From assembly GCF_019492185.1 (NCBI RefSeq), contig NZ_JAICCF010000005.1, forward strand, positions 1 to 64,000: a stretch of DNA of 64,000 nt, read 5' to 3'. The notes under the pieces are model-generated. The model worked only from the letters and a program-made list of their open reading frames with translations. It ran no database searches and had not been told where the DNA came from. The DNA comes from Chitinophaga rhizophila. Lineage in GTDB: Bacteria > Bacteroidota > Bacteroidia > Chitinophagales > Chitinophagaceae. Below, piece by piece: positions 25,073-33,148 of this stretch. Positions within the stretch are counted from its first letter, which is position 1, and every line of letters starts with the position of its first letter. A program made the position numbers and the translations under genes.

Positions 25073-26038
25073 CTAATTGAACGACTGCCTGTATCCCAAC
25101 GGTGTACTGTTGGTTTTGTTCTTGAATAGTTTATTGAAAGACTGTGGATATTCAAATCCAAACAGGTAGGCAATTTCTGCAACAGACATATTCGTAGTGG
25201 TCAGCAATTCCTTTGCTTTCTCTATAAGCATATCCTGAATATGCTGCTGCGTGCTTCTGCCGGTAAGTCCCCTGAGCAGATCGCTCAGGTAATTAGGCGA
25301 AAGATATAACCGCTCTGCAAAGTAATGAACGTCGGGAAGCTTCATCTCCTGCTGCAACTTATTTTCAAAGTAATCGGCTAACAAAGCTTCAAACCTCGTC
25401 AGCATATCGCTGCCGGCATCTTTCCTGGTAATGAACTGCCTGTTGTAAAAACGGTTGGCATAACTCAATAACAGATTGATGTGGGCAATTACCACGTCCT
25501 GACTGAAGTTATCTATCGGCGAGGCAATCTCCTGCTCCAGCATCTGCAGAATGGAAAGTATCGTCGCCTCTTCCTTTTCCGAAAGATGTAATGCCTCGTT
25601 GACTGCATAGCTGAAAAAGCCATACTCCTTTATCTTCTTACCCAACGGATACCGTCGTATAAAATCCGGGTGAAATATCAGGCAACAACCTACCGGCTGA
25701 TGATCTGTTCCTACGTTAGATATAATCTGTCCGGGAGCTGTAAAGGTCATCACTCCCTCGTCAAAGTCATAATACTTTTGCCCATACTTTACCTTGCGTG
25801 GCATGTTTCTCTTGATAGAGATACAATACAGATCCAACTCAAGATCACTTGCTGCGACTTCTTCCGGGAAATGAATATCCTCAAAATTAAATACACTCAC
25901 CAGTGGATGATGTGGCCCCGGTAATGACAACAGCTGATGCTGCGCGGAGATAGAACGTATGTACAGGTGTTGACCGTGTTGCATATGGCTGTTTTGAAGA
26001 TCAGGTAAGACGTTTACTCTGCTTGCCTGATCATGCAT
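25073..26038 (-). CDS. AraC-family transcriptional regulator
   Basis: A 321-aa protein. The N-terminal effector part (about 30-190) contains 'FNFEDIHFPEEVAASDLELD' and 'MTFTAPGQIISNVG', a cupin-like pattern. The C-terminal double helix-turn-helix (about 215-321) contains 'MSVAEIAYLFGFEYPQSFNK' and 'NSTPLGYRQSF'. It lies 3 bp after the stop codon of the aldo/keto reductase on the same strand, so the two are probably co-transcribed. It likely controls the 21-bp-spaced repeats in front of that gene (27099-27130). Confidence 0.92.
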   Translation of the reverse strand: MHDQASRVNVLPDLQNSHMQHGQHLYIRSISAQHQLLSLPGPHHPLVSVFNFEDIHFPEEVAASDLELDLYCISIKRNMPRKVKYGQKYYDFDEGVMTFTAPGQIISNVGTDHQPVGCCLIFHPDFIRRYPLGKKIKEYGFFSYAVNEALHLSEKEEATILSILQMLEQEIASPIDNFSQDVVIAHINLLLSYANRFYNRQFITRKDAGSDMLTRFEALLADYFENKLQQEMKLPDVHYFAERLYLSPNYLSDLLRGLTGRSTQQHIQDMLIEKAKELLTTTNMSVAEIAYLFGFEYPQSFNKLFKNKTNSTPLGYRQSFN

Positions 26039-26041
26039 GAT

Positions 26042-27052
26042 TTACTTGTCAATGATGGTCATAGACATTGCATCATACCGGTCGCCGGTAATTGTACCCA
26101 GCGGAATGATTGCTTCCAGTTGGGCTATATCTGCGACTGTTAACGCAATGTCTGCTGCGCCGATATTCTGCTCCAGGTATTTGATCCGCTTTGTGCCGGG
26201 AATAGGCGTATGTCCTTTCGCCAGCACCCAGGCAATAGCCAGCTGTGATGATGTAATGCCTTTACGCGCAGCCATCTGCTGAATGGCGTTTATCAGTTCA
26301 ATGTTTTTGTAGAACTGCTCTCCCTGGAAGCGTGGCATTGTTCTTCTCAGATCTCCTTCCGGGAAATCTTCCGGCGTTTTAATGTCGCCTGTCAGGAAGC
26401 CTCTTCCCAGCGGAGCGTATGCGACCAGTGCAATTCCCAGTTCGTTCAACGTATCAATTATACCTGCTGCTTCAATATTACGTTCAAAGATAGAATACTC
26501 TGACTGTACGGCTGTCAGCGGATGTACCTTATGCGCTCTTTCGATCGTAGCAGCTGATACTTCCGACAAACCAATATACCCTACTTTCCCTTCTTTTACG
26601 AGATCTGCCATTGCGCCTACGGTTTCTTCCACTGGCGTATGCGGGTCCAGGCGATGCAGGTAATACAGATCAATGTAGTCGGTATCCAGATTTTTCAGTG
26701 AGCGTTCTACCGCCTTTCTTACATACGCTTTTTTACCATTAATACCCCAGGTAGGTTGCCCGTTATCATCTATCTCATAGCCAAATTTCGTTGCGATAAT
26801 GTATTTCTCCCGGTTTCCTTTCACAGCTTTTGCCACCAGCTGTTCATTCAGGTAAGGCCCGTAAACGTCGGCTGTATCCAGGAAGTTATACCCCAGTTCC
26901 TGCGAACGCTGAATGGTTTTGATGGCGGCTGCTTCATCGGCCTTCCCGTATATATCCATACCAGACCAGGTGGTCATGCCCATGCAGCCTAATCCCATTA
27001 CAGGTACTGTTAGTCCCTGGTTGCCCAGTTTTATCTGTTTGTTATTGCTCAT
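26042..27052 (-). CDS. aldo/keto reductase
   Basis: NADPH-dependent reductase of aldehydes and ketones. The ATG at 27052 gives MSNNKQIKLGNQGLTVPVMG. The AKR barrel shows 'FLDTADVYGPYLNEQLVAKA' with the catalytic Asp and Tyr, 'IATKFGY' with the Lys, and 'LYYLHRLDPHTPVEETVGAM' with the His. The cofactor end is 'GTKRIKYLEQNIGAADIAL'. At 336 aa it resembles the YajO/PdxI-like or auxin-induced AKR group. It is co-directional with the AraC gene 3 bp downstream. The frame above the ATG is ignored because conserved sequence starts at the ATG. Substrate unknown. Confidence 0.93.
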   Translation of the reverse strand: MSNNKQIKLGNQGLTVPVMGLGCMGMTTWSGMDIYGKADEAAAIKTIQRSQELGYNFLDTADVYGPYLNEQLVAKAVKGNREKYIIATKFGYEIDDNGQPTWGINGKKAYVRKAVERSLKNLDTDYIDLYYLHRLDPHTPVEETVGAMADLVKEGKVGYIGLSEVSAATIERAHKVHPLTAVQSEYSIFERNIEAAGIIDTLNELGIALVAYAPLGRGFLTGDIKTPEDFPEGDLRRTMPRFQGEQFYKNIELINAIQQMAARKGITSSQLAIAWVLAKGHTPIPGTKRIKYLEQNIGAADIALTVADIAQLEAIIPLGTITGDRYDAMSMTIIDK

Positions 27053-27070
27053 AAGGAATATTTTATCCTG

Positions 27071-27130
27071 CAAAGGTGGCCTGAGTTCAGGCAGAAAATG
27101 TATCCGTAACGCGGAAGTGTGTATCCGTAA
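27071..27130 (-). promoter_or_regulatory. aldo/keto reductase promoter with 21-bp-spaced perfect direct repeats
   Basis: TGTATCCGTAA occurs twice without mismatch, at 27099-27109 and 27120-27130, exactly 21 bp apart. On the minus strand a -7-like CACCTTTG (27071-27078) lies 20 nt downstream of the nearer repeat, which therefore covers the -33 region. This is the geometry of an AraC-family activator site. Confidence 0.65.
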
Positions 27131-27202
27131 AACAGGAATATACAGGGCAAGGTAATCTGGCATAACTTTATCGGTATTGCATCAGAAATCAAATGTCAGG
27201 AT

Positions 27203-28183
27203 ATGAAAGCAGCAGTTATTACACAGCCGGGTGCGCCGGAGGTTCTGCAATGGAAAGAGTATGCTACTCCGCAGCCAGGAAAAGAAGAAATACTTATTGA
27301 GGTGAAAGCCGCAGGTGTTAACCGTGCAGATGTGGCGCAACGCCAGGGAAAGTACCCTGCGCCGGCAGGTGTGCCTGCTGATGTGCCGGGATTGGAGGCT
27401 GCAGGTGTGGTCATCAGTTGCGGAGAAGGCGTTACTATGTGGCAACCGGGTGACAAGGTATGTGCGCTACTGGCCGGAGGTGGCTATGCAGAACAGGTAG
27501 TGGTAAAGGAAGGCCAATGCCTGCCGGTACCGGAAGGGTATAGTTTTGCCGAAGCTGCCAGTCTGCCGGAAGCCATTTTCACCGTATGGTCCAACATCTT
27601 CCAACGCGGCAGCCTGCAACCAGGTGAAACGCTGCTTGTACACGGTGGCTCCAGTGGTATTGGGGTTACTGCCATCCAGCTGGCACATGCCCTGGGAAGT
27701 AAGGTAATGGTTACTGTTGGCAGTGATGAGAAAGGAGCTGCCTGCATCGCATTGGGGGCCGACCGCTTTATCAATTACAAGCAAAGCGACTTTGAGCAGG
27801 AGTTGTCGGCTGAGAAAGTTGACGTCATCCTGGATATGGTCGGCGGGGATTATCTGCCTAAGAATCTGCGCATACTACGGGAAGAAGGACGGCTGGTCTA
27901 TATCAACACCATGGGCGGTAACCGGGTGGAGATGGATCTCAGCCTCGTTATGCGTAAACGTCTCACTATCACCGGTAGTACCCTGCGGGCCAGGGAATAT
28001 GCCTTTAAGAAAGCGCTGACTGCTGACATTCTGGAGCGTGTCTGGCCATTATTACAGGATGGGAAATTCAAGCCTGTTATCTACAAAACCTTCCCTTTCG
28101 CAGCAGCAGCTGCCGCACACCAGCTCATGGAAAGCAGCGAACATATCGGCAAAATTATGCTGGTGAGTGAGTCTGCTCAATAA
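27203..28183 (+). CDS. NAD(P)H:quinone oxidoreductase, zinc-free MDR (PIG3/Qor type)
   Basis: A 326-aa medium-chain reductase without the zinc ligands of alcohol dehydrogenases. The N-terminal GroES-like part has 'VKAAGVNRADVAQRQGKYP' and 'VPGLEAAGVV', typical of the PIG3/TP53I3 branch. The nucleotide-binding motif is 'LLVHGGSSGIGVTAIQLAHA'. It probably reduces quinones or alpha,beta-unsaturated carbonyls with NADPH in the cytoplasm. It is divergent from the aldo/keto reductase (150 bp). With the QorB-like and SDR genes it forms a small electrophile-detoxification neighbourhood. Confidence 0.93.
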   Translation: MKAAVITQPGAPEVLQWKEYATPQPGKEEILIEVKAAGVNRADVAQRQGKYPAPAGVPADVPGLEAAGVVISCGEGVTMWQPGDKVCALLAGGGYAEQVVVKEGQCLPVPEGYSFAEAASLPEAIFTVWSNIFQRGSLQPGETLLVHGGSSGIGVTAIQLAHALGSKVMVTVGSDEKGAACIALGADRFINYKQSDFEQELSAEKVDVILDMVGGDYLPKNLRILREEGRLVYINTMGGNRVEMDLSLVMRKRLTITGSTLRAREYAFKKALTADILERVWPLLQDGKFKPVIYKTFPFAAAAAAHQLMESSEHIGKIMLVSESAQ

Positions 28184-28292
28184 TACAGTGTATGGCCGGC
28201 AACTGACCGGCCTCCGCAATGACAATCTGATAGTCGAAGAAAGCCTTCGATATAGGTCTGACTGGCCTTATTGTTTTGTACTATCGGTTCGT

Positions 28293-28359
28293 CATAAGGT
28301 CATCTGAAGGGCACCTCAATATCCCCGGGATATTGAAGTGCCCTTCAGATGACCTTATG
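28293..28359. repeat. 67-bp near-perfect palindrome, probable bidirectional terminator
   Basis: Two 33-nt arms (28293-28325 and 28327-28359) meet at a single C (28326), with one C/A mismatch. It lies between the convergent genes for quinone oxidoreductase and the MerR regulator. There is no T tract on either side, and the arms are far longer than a normal terminator needs. Confidence 0.85.
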
Positions 28360-28439
28360 GTGATGATATGACATGAATATCTAACCGATATCTAATCAAT
28401 AGATATTCAGGCAATGCAATAATTATCAGGAAGTTATGA

Positions 28440-29327
28440 TCAGGCGGTTTTATGAGAAAAACGCATCAGCGTCAACAGATCTTCTGTAGTGCAGGCATTA
28501 TTGGGTAATTGGTGCCGGATGGCTGCAGGTATAGGTCCGGTAAAGTAGATCTTCAGGTCGGGGGAAGTGGTACAGAGCTGGCTGGCGAATGTCAGGAAGT
28601 CCTGTGAGACAATAGGGTTGGTCATGCCGGTGATGATGATATCCGGACTGCAGATGCTGAAGACGCGCGGCAGGCTATCCTTGGGTACAGATTGGCCCAG
28701 GTAAACGGTGCGGAAGCCACGGGCACGCAGACCGTAGTTATAGAATAAAAGACCTATTTCGTGCAGTTCCCCTTCAGGCAGAAATAACAGTGCGGTCACA
28801 GCATTTTTGCCGGCTGGCCTGTTGAGTGTTTCTGTTGCCATGATAATCTTGTTCCGGATAAGATTGGACATGAAATGCTCTTGTGCAGGATTGATGGTAC
28901 CTGCCTGCCACATAATGCCGATTCTGTGGAAAAAAGGAAAGATGTGGCGGATAATGGTGTCTTCAAACCCCGCTTTTAACACCAGGGCAGAAAATGTATT
29001 ATTAAACAGGATTTCATCCATTTCAATGAGGCTGAGTAAGAGGTTCTCGTCTGTCGTTTCCTTTTTACCAAACAATGCAACGTCCGCAGCTTTTTCTGAC
29101 AGCTCCTCAAGCGTCATTTCGCTGATAGTGGAAATTTTATAGCCATGCTGATTCAGCAGACTGATGTTCAGAATCTTCTTCAGCTCTTCATTGCCATAAT
29201 AGCGGATATTGGTATCCGTTCTTCCGGGTTGTATGATGCCATACCTTTTTTCCCAGATCCTGAGTGTATGCGCTTTAATGCCGGACAGTCTTTCAAGATC
29301 CTTAATGGAGTACTTTTCAGATGCCAT
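28440..29327 (-). CDS. MerR-family regulator with B12-binding-type photoreceptor domain (CarH/LitR-like)
   Basis: A 295-aa protein from the ATG at 29327. Residues 6-75 are a MerR helix-turn-helix ('YSIKDLERLSGIKAHTLRIW'). Residues about 95-170 form the helical cap, with W140-x9-E150-H151, the W-x9-EH motif of adenosylcobalamin photoreceptors. Residues about 175-290 are a cobalamin-binding Rossmann domain with E187-L-H189-E-I-G192 (E-x-H-x-x-G, His as cobalt ligand). In CarH, dark tetramers with AdoCbl repress carotenoid genes and light releases them. It is divergent from the crt operon and shares operator-like repeats with it. Whether it binds B12 needs experiment, but no key residue is missing. 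Confidence 0.93.
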   Translation of the reverse strand: MASEKYSIKDLERLSGIKAHTLRIWEKRYGIIQPGRTDTNIRYYGNEELKKILNISLLNQHGYKISTISEMTLEELSEKAADVALFGKKETTDENLLLSLIEMDEILFNNTFSALVLKAGFEDTIIRHIFPFFHRIGIMWQAGTINPAQEHFMSNLIRNKIIMATETLNRPAGKNAVTALLFLPEGELHEIGLLFYNYGLRARGFRTVYLGQSVPKDSLPRVFSICSPDIIITGMTNPIVSQDFLTFASQLCTTSPDLKIYFTGPIPAAIRHQLPNNACTTEDLLTLMRFSHKTA

Positions 29328-29373
29328 AACCACAAGTTTTACGAGCTGCAAGTTAATATTTTTCGCCAACTGA

Positions 29374-29412
29374 TTAAACAATATGAACATAATAGGTGGC
29401 TTATTTGTTTAA
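29374..29412. promoter_or_regulatory. operator-like inverted repeat upstream of the MerR gene
   Basis: TTAAACAA (29374-29381) and TTGTTTAA (29405-29412) are a perfect 8-bp inverted repeat with a 23-nt spacer, 47-85 bp upstream of the regulator start. The same half-sites recur at the crtI promoter. Confidence 0.6.
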
Positions 29413-29560
29413 GTTTTGCAGTGTTATATTGAGCGAAAGTCCGGCTTTGTTTTTGTTAGTTACCTGTTAATCAGTTCTTTTTACTGCGAATAATGCTGAG
29501 TAGTCCACCTCTTTTAGGATAATCAACGAGAATAATTTTGTTTATCTTTTTATTTAAAAA

Positions 29561-29583
29561 GTTAAACACTACATTTGTTTAAC
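29561..29583. promoter_or_regulatory. crt operon promoter with overlapping operator
   Basis: GTTAAAC (29561-29567) and GTTTAAC (29577-29583) form a perfect inverted repeat with a 9-nt spacer. The spacer contains most of TACATTTG (29570-29577), a match to the Bacteroidota -7 element TAnnTTTG. A repressor on this repeat would block the promoter. The crtI ATG is at 29598. No good -33 TTG at the usual distance was found. Confidence 0.65.
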
Positions 29584-29597
29584 AATTTGTCTAAAAC

Positions 29598-31103
29598 ATG
29601 AAACAAAACACTGTCAGGTCTGCCATTGTGATAGGTGCCGGTTTTTCGGGGCTATCAGCTGCTATTAGTCTGGCTGACAAAGGCTTTGCCGTAACATTGG
29701 TAGAAAGGCATGACCAGACAGGAGGCCGGGCACGTGTGTTGAAAGAACAGGGGTTCACTTTCGACATGGGTCCCAGCTGGTATTGGATGCCAGAGGTAGC
29801 TGCAGATTTTTTCAGCAAACATGGAAGATCAATAGATAACTATTTGGACCTTGTGCGGCTGGACCCATCTTACCAGGTAATCTTCGGCAGGCAGGACACA
29901 GTAGCGTTGCCTGCCTCTTATGATAAACTTAAGCAGGTATTCGATAGTATAGAGCCAGGAGCAGGAGAGCGGCTGGACCGCTTCATGCAGGAAGCCGGAT
30001 ATAAGTACAGGACCGCGATGTCCACCTATGTGAATAAACCGGGGCTGCATTTCAGTGAGTTATGTAGCCGCGAGGTACTGGGCTCTTTCATGAAAATGGA
30101 CATGTTGCAGTCATTCAGTGCACATGCCCGTAAGTTCTTTAAAGATGAGCGACTATTACGCATCATAGAGTTTCCGGTACTGTTCCTGGGCGCTACTGCG
30201 GATCATATTCCGGCTATGTACAGCATGATGAACTATGCTGATATAAAACTGGGTACCTGGTACCCGACAGGTGGTATGTCTATGCTGGTGAAGGCATTTA
30301 CGGAACTGGCAGTGGAATCGGGTGTGAATATAATGCTAAACACTACTGTAGAGAAATTGGAAGTATCCGGCAATGAGATCACCGGCGTACGGACTGACAA
30401 GGGATTACTTACTGCGGACGTAGTTGTATCAGGAGCAGACTACCATCACACAGACCAGGAACTGCTGCCAGAGGGTAGGGGTAATTATAAAACCGCGTAC
30501 TGGGATAAAAGAGTGATGGCCCCATCCTGCCTGATTTATTATATGGGTGTGAGCCGCAAAATACCCGGATTACAGCATCATAACCTTTTCTTCGAGAATG
30601 ATCTGCGCGCACATGCTGCAGCTATCTATACAAAGCCTGAATGGCCTGAAAAGCCATTATTCTACCTGTGTTGCCCGTCAAAGACGGATGACAGCGTAGC
30701 TCCGCAGGGTATGGAAAATCTGTTTGTACTTATCCCGACAGCCCCCGGCCTGCAGGATACACCCGCTATCCGGCAACATTACCTGGATATGGTACTTGAA
30801 AAGACAGCGGAATATTGCGGAGATGATTTCAGAAAGGATATTGTTTACTCCCGCAGCTATGCGTGCAGTGACTTTATCGCTGATTACAGCGCATTTAAAG
30901 GGAATGCTTATGGACTGGCCAATACGCTGGGACAGACCGCTTTTCTCAAACCTTCCATCAGGCATAAAACAATCAGCAATCTATTCTTTACAGGTCAGCT
31001 TACTGTTCCCGGACCAGGAGTACCTCCTGCAATCATTTCAGGACAGGTGGTAGCCGATTATATTTCAAAACAAAAAGCCTTTATTCATGAAAGCGTTATT
31101 TGA
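29598..31103 (+). CDS. crtI: phytoene desaturase
   Basis: FAD-dependent desaturase that turns colourless phytoene into lycopene (or a related product) at the membrane. The N-terminal dinucleotide motif is 'VIGAGFSGLSAAISLADKG', followed by 'TGGRARVLKEQGFTFDMGPS', the CrtI signature. The C-terminal FAD end is 'GQLTVPGPGVPPAIISGQVV'. At 501 aa it has the normal length. It is the first gene of crtI-crtB-crtZ-lycopene cyclase. Its 3' end overlaps crtB by 17 bp. Likely light-controlled through the divergent MerR regulator. Confidence 0.96.
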   Translation: MKQNTVRSAIVIGAGFSGLSAAISLADKGFAVTLVERHDQTGGRARVLKEQGFTFDMGPSWYWMPEVAADFFSKHGRSIDNYLDLVRLDPSYQVIFGRQDTVALPASYDKLKQVFDSIEPGAGERLDRFMQEAGYKYRTAMSTYVNKPGLHFSELCSREVLGSFMKMDMLQSFSAHARKFFKDERLLRIIEFPVLFLGATADHIPAMYSMMNYADIKLGTWYPTGGMSMLVKAFTELAVESGVNIMLNTTVEKLEVSGNEITGVRTDKGLLTADVVVSGADYHHTDQELLPEGRGNYKTAYWDKRVMAPSCLIYYMGVSRKIPGLQHHNLFFENDLRAHAAAIYTKPEWPEKPLFYLCCPSKTDDSVAPQGMENLFVLIPTAPGLQDTPAIRQHYLDMVLEKTAEYCGDDFRKDIVYSRSYACSDFIADYSAFKGNAYGLANTLGQTAFLKPSIRHKTISNLFFTGQLTVPGPGVPPAIISGQVVADYISKQKAFIHESVI

Positions 31104-31914
31104 TCAAGTCAGCGCAGCCTGCAGCAAGCTGACCACGAAGGCCTATAGCACCTCCTTTTCGCTCGGTATACAATTACTGGCCAGAAGATTCCATGCACCT
31201 ATCTATGGTATCTATGGGTTTGTACGGTTTGCTGATGAAATAGTGGATTCATTTCATGAGTATCCGAAAGAGCAATTGCTGAAAGACTTCAGAGAACAGA
31301 CCTACCGGGCGATTCACGAAAAGATCAGCCTGAACCCTATCCTGAATAGTTTTCAGCAGGTAGTACATCAATATAATATAGAACAGGAGCTGGTGGATAC
31401 ATTTCTGGACAGTATGGAAATGGACCTCCACCAGCATTTTTATACCCGGAGTATTTATGAAAAGTATATCCTGGGATCCGCAGAAGTGGTAGGTTTGATG
31501 TGCCTGCGGGTATTTACGGAAGGTAATAATGAGTTATATGAAAAGCTCAAATACCCGGCGATGAAACTGGGTGCTGCTTTCCAGAAGGTGAACTTCCTGC
31601 GGGATGTGCGTACAGATAGTGAGGAGCTCGGCAGACATTACTTTCCGCAGGTCAATCTCAATAACTTTTCCTGTGCAGAGAAGTCAATGATTGAGTCAGA
31701 GATTGCGGCAGATTTTAATGAGGCGATGATCGGTATCAAAGCGTTACCTTCATCTTCCCGCAAAGGTGTTTATCTTGCTTATGCCTATTATCGCGTATTG
31801 TTTGATAAAATACGAAATCTTCCTCCGCAGAAGATCATGACAGAAAGGATACGCGTTGCCAACAGTCATAAGATCGGCATTATGTTGCAAACGATGCTGT
31901 TACAGGCCAGATGA
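31087..31914 (+). CDS. crtB: phytoene synthase
   Basis: Joins two geranylgeranyl diphosphates to phytoene. Two aspartate-rich Mg-binding motifs are present: D50-E-I-V-D54 in 'VRFADEIVDSF', and D173-V-R-T-D177 in 'KVNFLRDVRTDSEELGRHYF'. The opening 'CSKLTTKAYSTSFSLGIQLL' is typical of squalene/phytoene synthases. The protein is 275 aa. Its start overlaps the crtI end by 17 bp, so translation is probably coupled. Confidence 0.96.
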   Translation: MKALFDQVSAACSKLTTKAYSTSFSLGIQLLARRFHAPIYGIYGFVRFADEIVDSFHEYPKEQLLKDFREQTYRAIHEKISLNPILNSFQQVVHQYNIEQELVDTFLDSMEMDLHQHFYTRSIYEKYILGSAEVVGLMCLRVFTEGNNELYEKLKYPAMKLGAAFQKVNFLRDVRTDSEELGRHYFPQVNLNNFSCAEKSMIESEIAADFNEAMIGIKALPSSSRKGVYLAYAYYRVLFDKIRNLPPQKIMTERIRVANSHKIGIMLQTMLLQAR

Positions 31915-31945
31915 ACCTATTGCTGACCCAATAATAATTAGAAAG

Positions 31946-32422
31946 ATGAACCTGTTTTATTATATACTTACAGGCCTGGCGGCATTTATATTTATGGAGA
32001 TGGTGGCCTGGTTTACTCACAAATATGTGATGCACGGCTTATTATGGACCTTGCATAAAGATCATCACAGGAAGGATGAAGGCCAGTTTTTCGAGAAGAA
32101 TGATTTCTTCTTCCTGATATTCGCCCTGCCGGGCATGCTGCTGTTCCTATTTGGCACCCTGCAGCAACAGCCTTATCTGATTGCAATAGCGAGCGGTATC
32201 ACCTTATATGGCGCTACTTACTTCCTGGTGCATGATGTGTTTGTACATCAGCGTTTCCGTTGGCTGCGCTACTCTGACAACCTGTATCTCAAGGCTTTGA
32301 GAAGGGCGCATAAGATGCACCATAAGCATATTGGTAAAGAACATGGAGAGTGTTTTGGTATGCTGTTTTTTCCGGTACGTTATCTTAAAGATGCAATAGC
32401 ACAAGAAAAAAAGAGATCCTGA
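31946..32422 (+). CDS. crtZ: beta-carotene hydroxylase
   Basis: Di-iron membrane hydroxylase that adds 3-hydroxyl groups to beta-ionone rings (beta-carotene to zeaxanthin). The histidine clusters HKYVMH, HKDHH, HDVFVH and HKMHHKH are all present between about residues 25 and 130. They are set among hydrophobic segments, as in CrtZ of the fatty-acid-hydroxylase superfamily. It is 158 aa from the ATG at 31946; the upstream extension overlaps crtB and is not used. Its stop codon is followed at once by the next ATG (TGAATG at 32420-32425). Confidence 0.93.
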   Translation: MNLFYYILTGLAAFIFMEMVAWFTHKYVMHGLLWTLHKDHHRKDEGQFFEKNDFFFLIFALPGMLLFLFGTLQQQPYLIAIASGITLYGATYFLVHDVFVHQRFRWLRYSDNLYLKALRRAHKMHHKHIGKEHGECFGMLFFPVRYLKDAIAQEKKRS

Positions 32423-33148
32423 ATGCATTATACTTATCTGACTATAGATCTGGCGTCGGTCGCAGTACCTTTTATCGCTTCATTTCACCCGAAACTGAAG
32501 TTTTACAGGCAATGGGCATACCTTTGGCCTGCATTGCTGTTTCCGGGGCTGTTATTCGTATGCTGGGACTGTTTCTTTACAGCAAGAGGTGTATGGGGAT
32601 TCAATCCTGATTATGTAACGGGCCTGTACCTGTTTAATCTGCCTATAGAAGAGATACTCTTCTTCATCTGTATACCATATGCCTGTCTGTTCTCCTATCA
32701 TTGCTTATTTACGCTATGGCCCCGTATGAAGTTATCCCAGGGTGCTATTAACGTCATCACCTGGTTGTTATTATTAATAGCGGTAGCTGGCATGATTGCC
32801 TTCTCTGACCGTATCTACACGTTTGTAACACTGTTGCTCACCGCCGTGTTTGTATGCTGGAGTGCGGTAGTGCTGAAGAAAGACTGGATAGGACGGTTTT
32901 ACATCTGCTACGGCCTGATGTTGTTGCCATTCCTGGTAGTAAATGGTTTGCTGACTGGTTCCTGGATTGACAATCCGGTGGTGTGGTACAATCCTATGGA
33001 AATTGCAGGTCCGCGACTGATGACTATACCACTAGAGGATATTGCTTATGGCCTGCTGATGATAGGGGTGGAAGTGGCGATGTATGAATACCTGCTGGGA
33101 AATTCACAGGAAGTAAAGGCTACATCGTCCCTTCAAACGCATACTTAG
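32423..33148 (+). CDS. lycopene cyclase (fused CrtYc/CrtYd-type membrane protein)
   Basis: Cyclises the ends of lycopene. It is a 241-aa protein with about seven hydrophobic helices and two tandem lycopene-cyclase domains. In each repeat the motif 'LPIEEILFF' or 'IPLEDIAYGLLM' supplies the conserved acidic pair. 'GVWGFNPDYVTG' and 'WIDNPVVWYNPMEIAG' are the matching loops. This is the heterodimer-derived type, fused in one chain, not the FAD-dependent CrtY. It is the last crt gene. Its 3' end overlaps the convergent DUF4268 gene by 29 bp. With crtZ, the predicted product is zeaxanthin or a related xanthophyll. Confidence 0.92.
   Translation: MHYTYLTIDLASVAVPFIASFHPKLKFYRQWAYLWPALLFPGLLFVCWDCFFTARGVWGFNPDYVTGLYLFNLPIEEILFFICIPYACLFSYHCLFTLWPRMKLSQGAINVITWLLLLIAVAGMIAFSDRIYTFVTLLLTAVFVCWSAVVLKKDWIGRFYICYGLMLLPFLVVNGLLTGSWIDNPVVWYNPMEIAGPRLMTIPLEDIAYGLLMIGVEVAMYEYLLGNSQEVKATSSLQTHT

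Noticed and set aside
22041-28183. Considered as a single antibiotic-resistance or biosynthetic cluster because of many oxidoreductases and regulators
   Set aside because: The genes form separate divergent regulator-target pairs with their own control sites and lack core biosynthetic enzymes.
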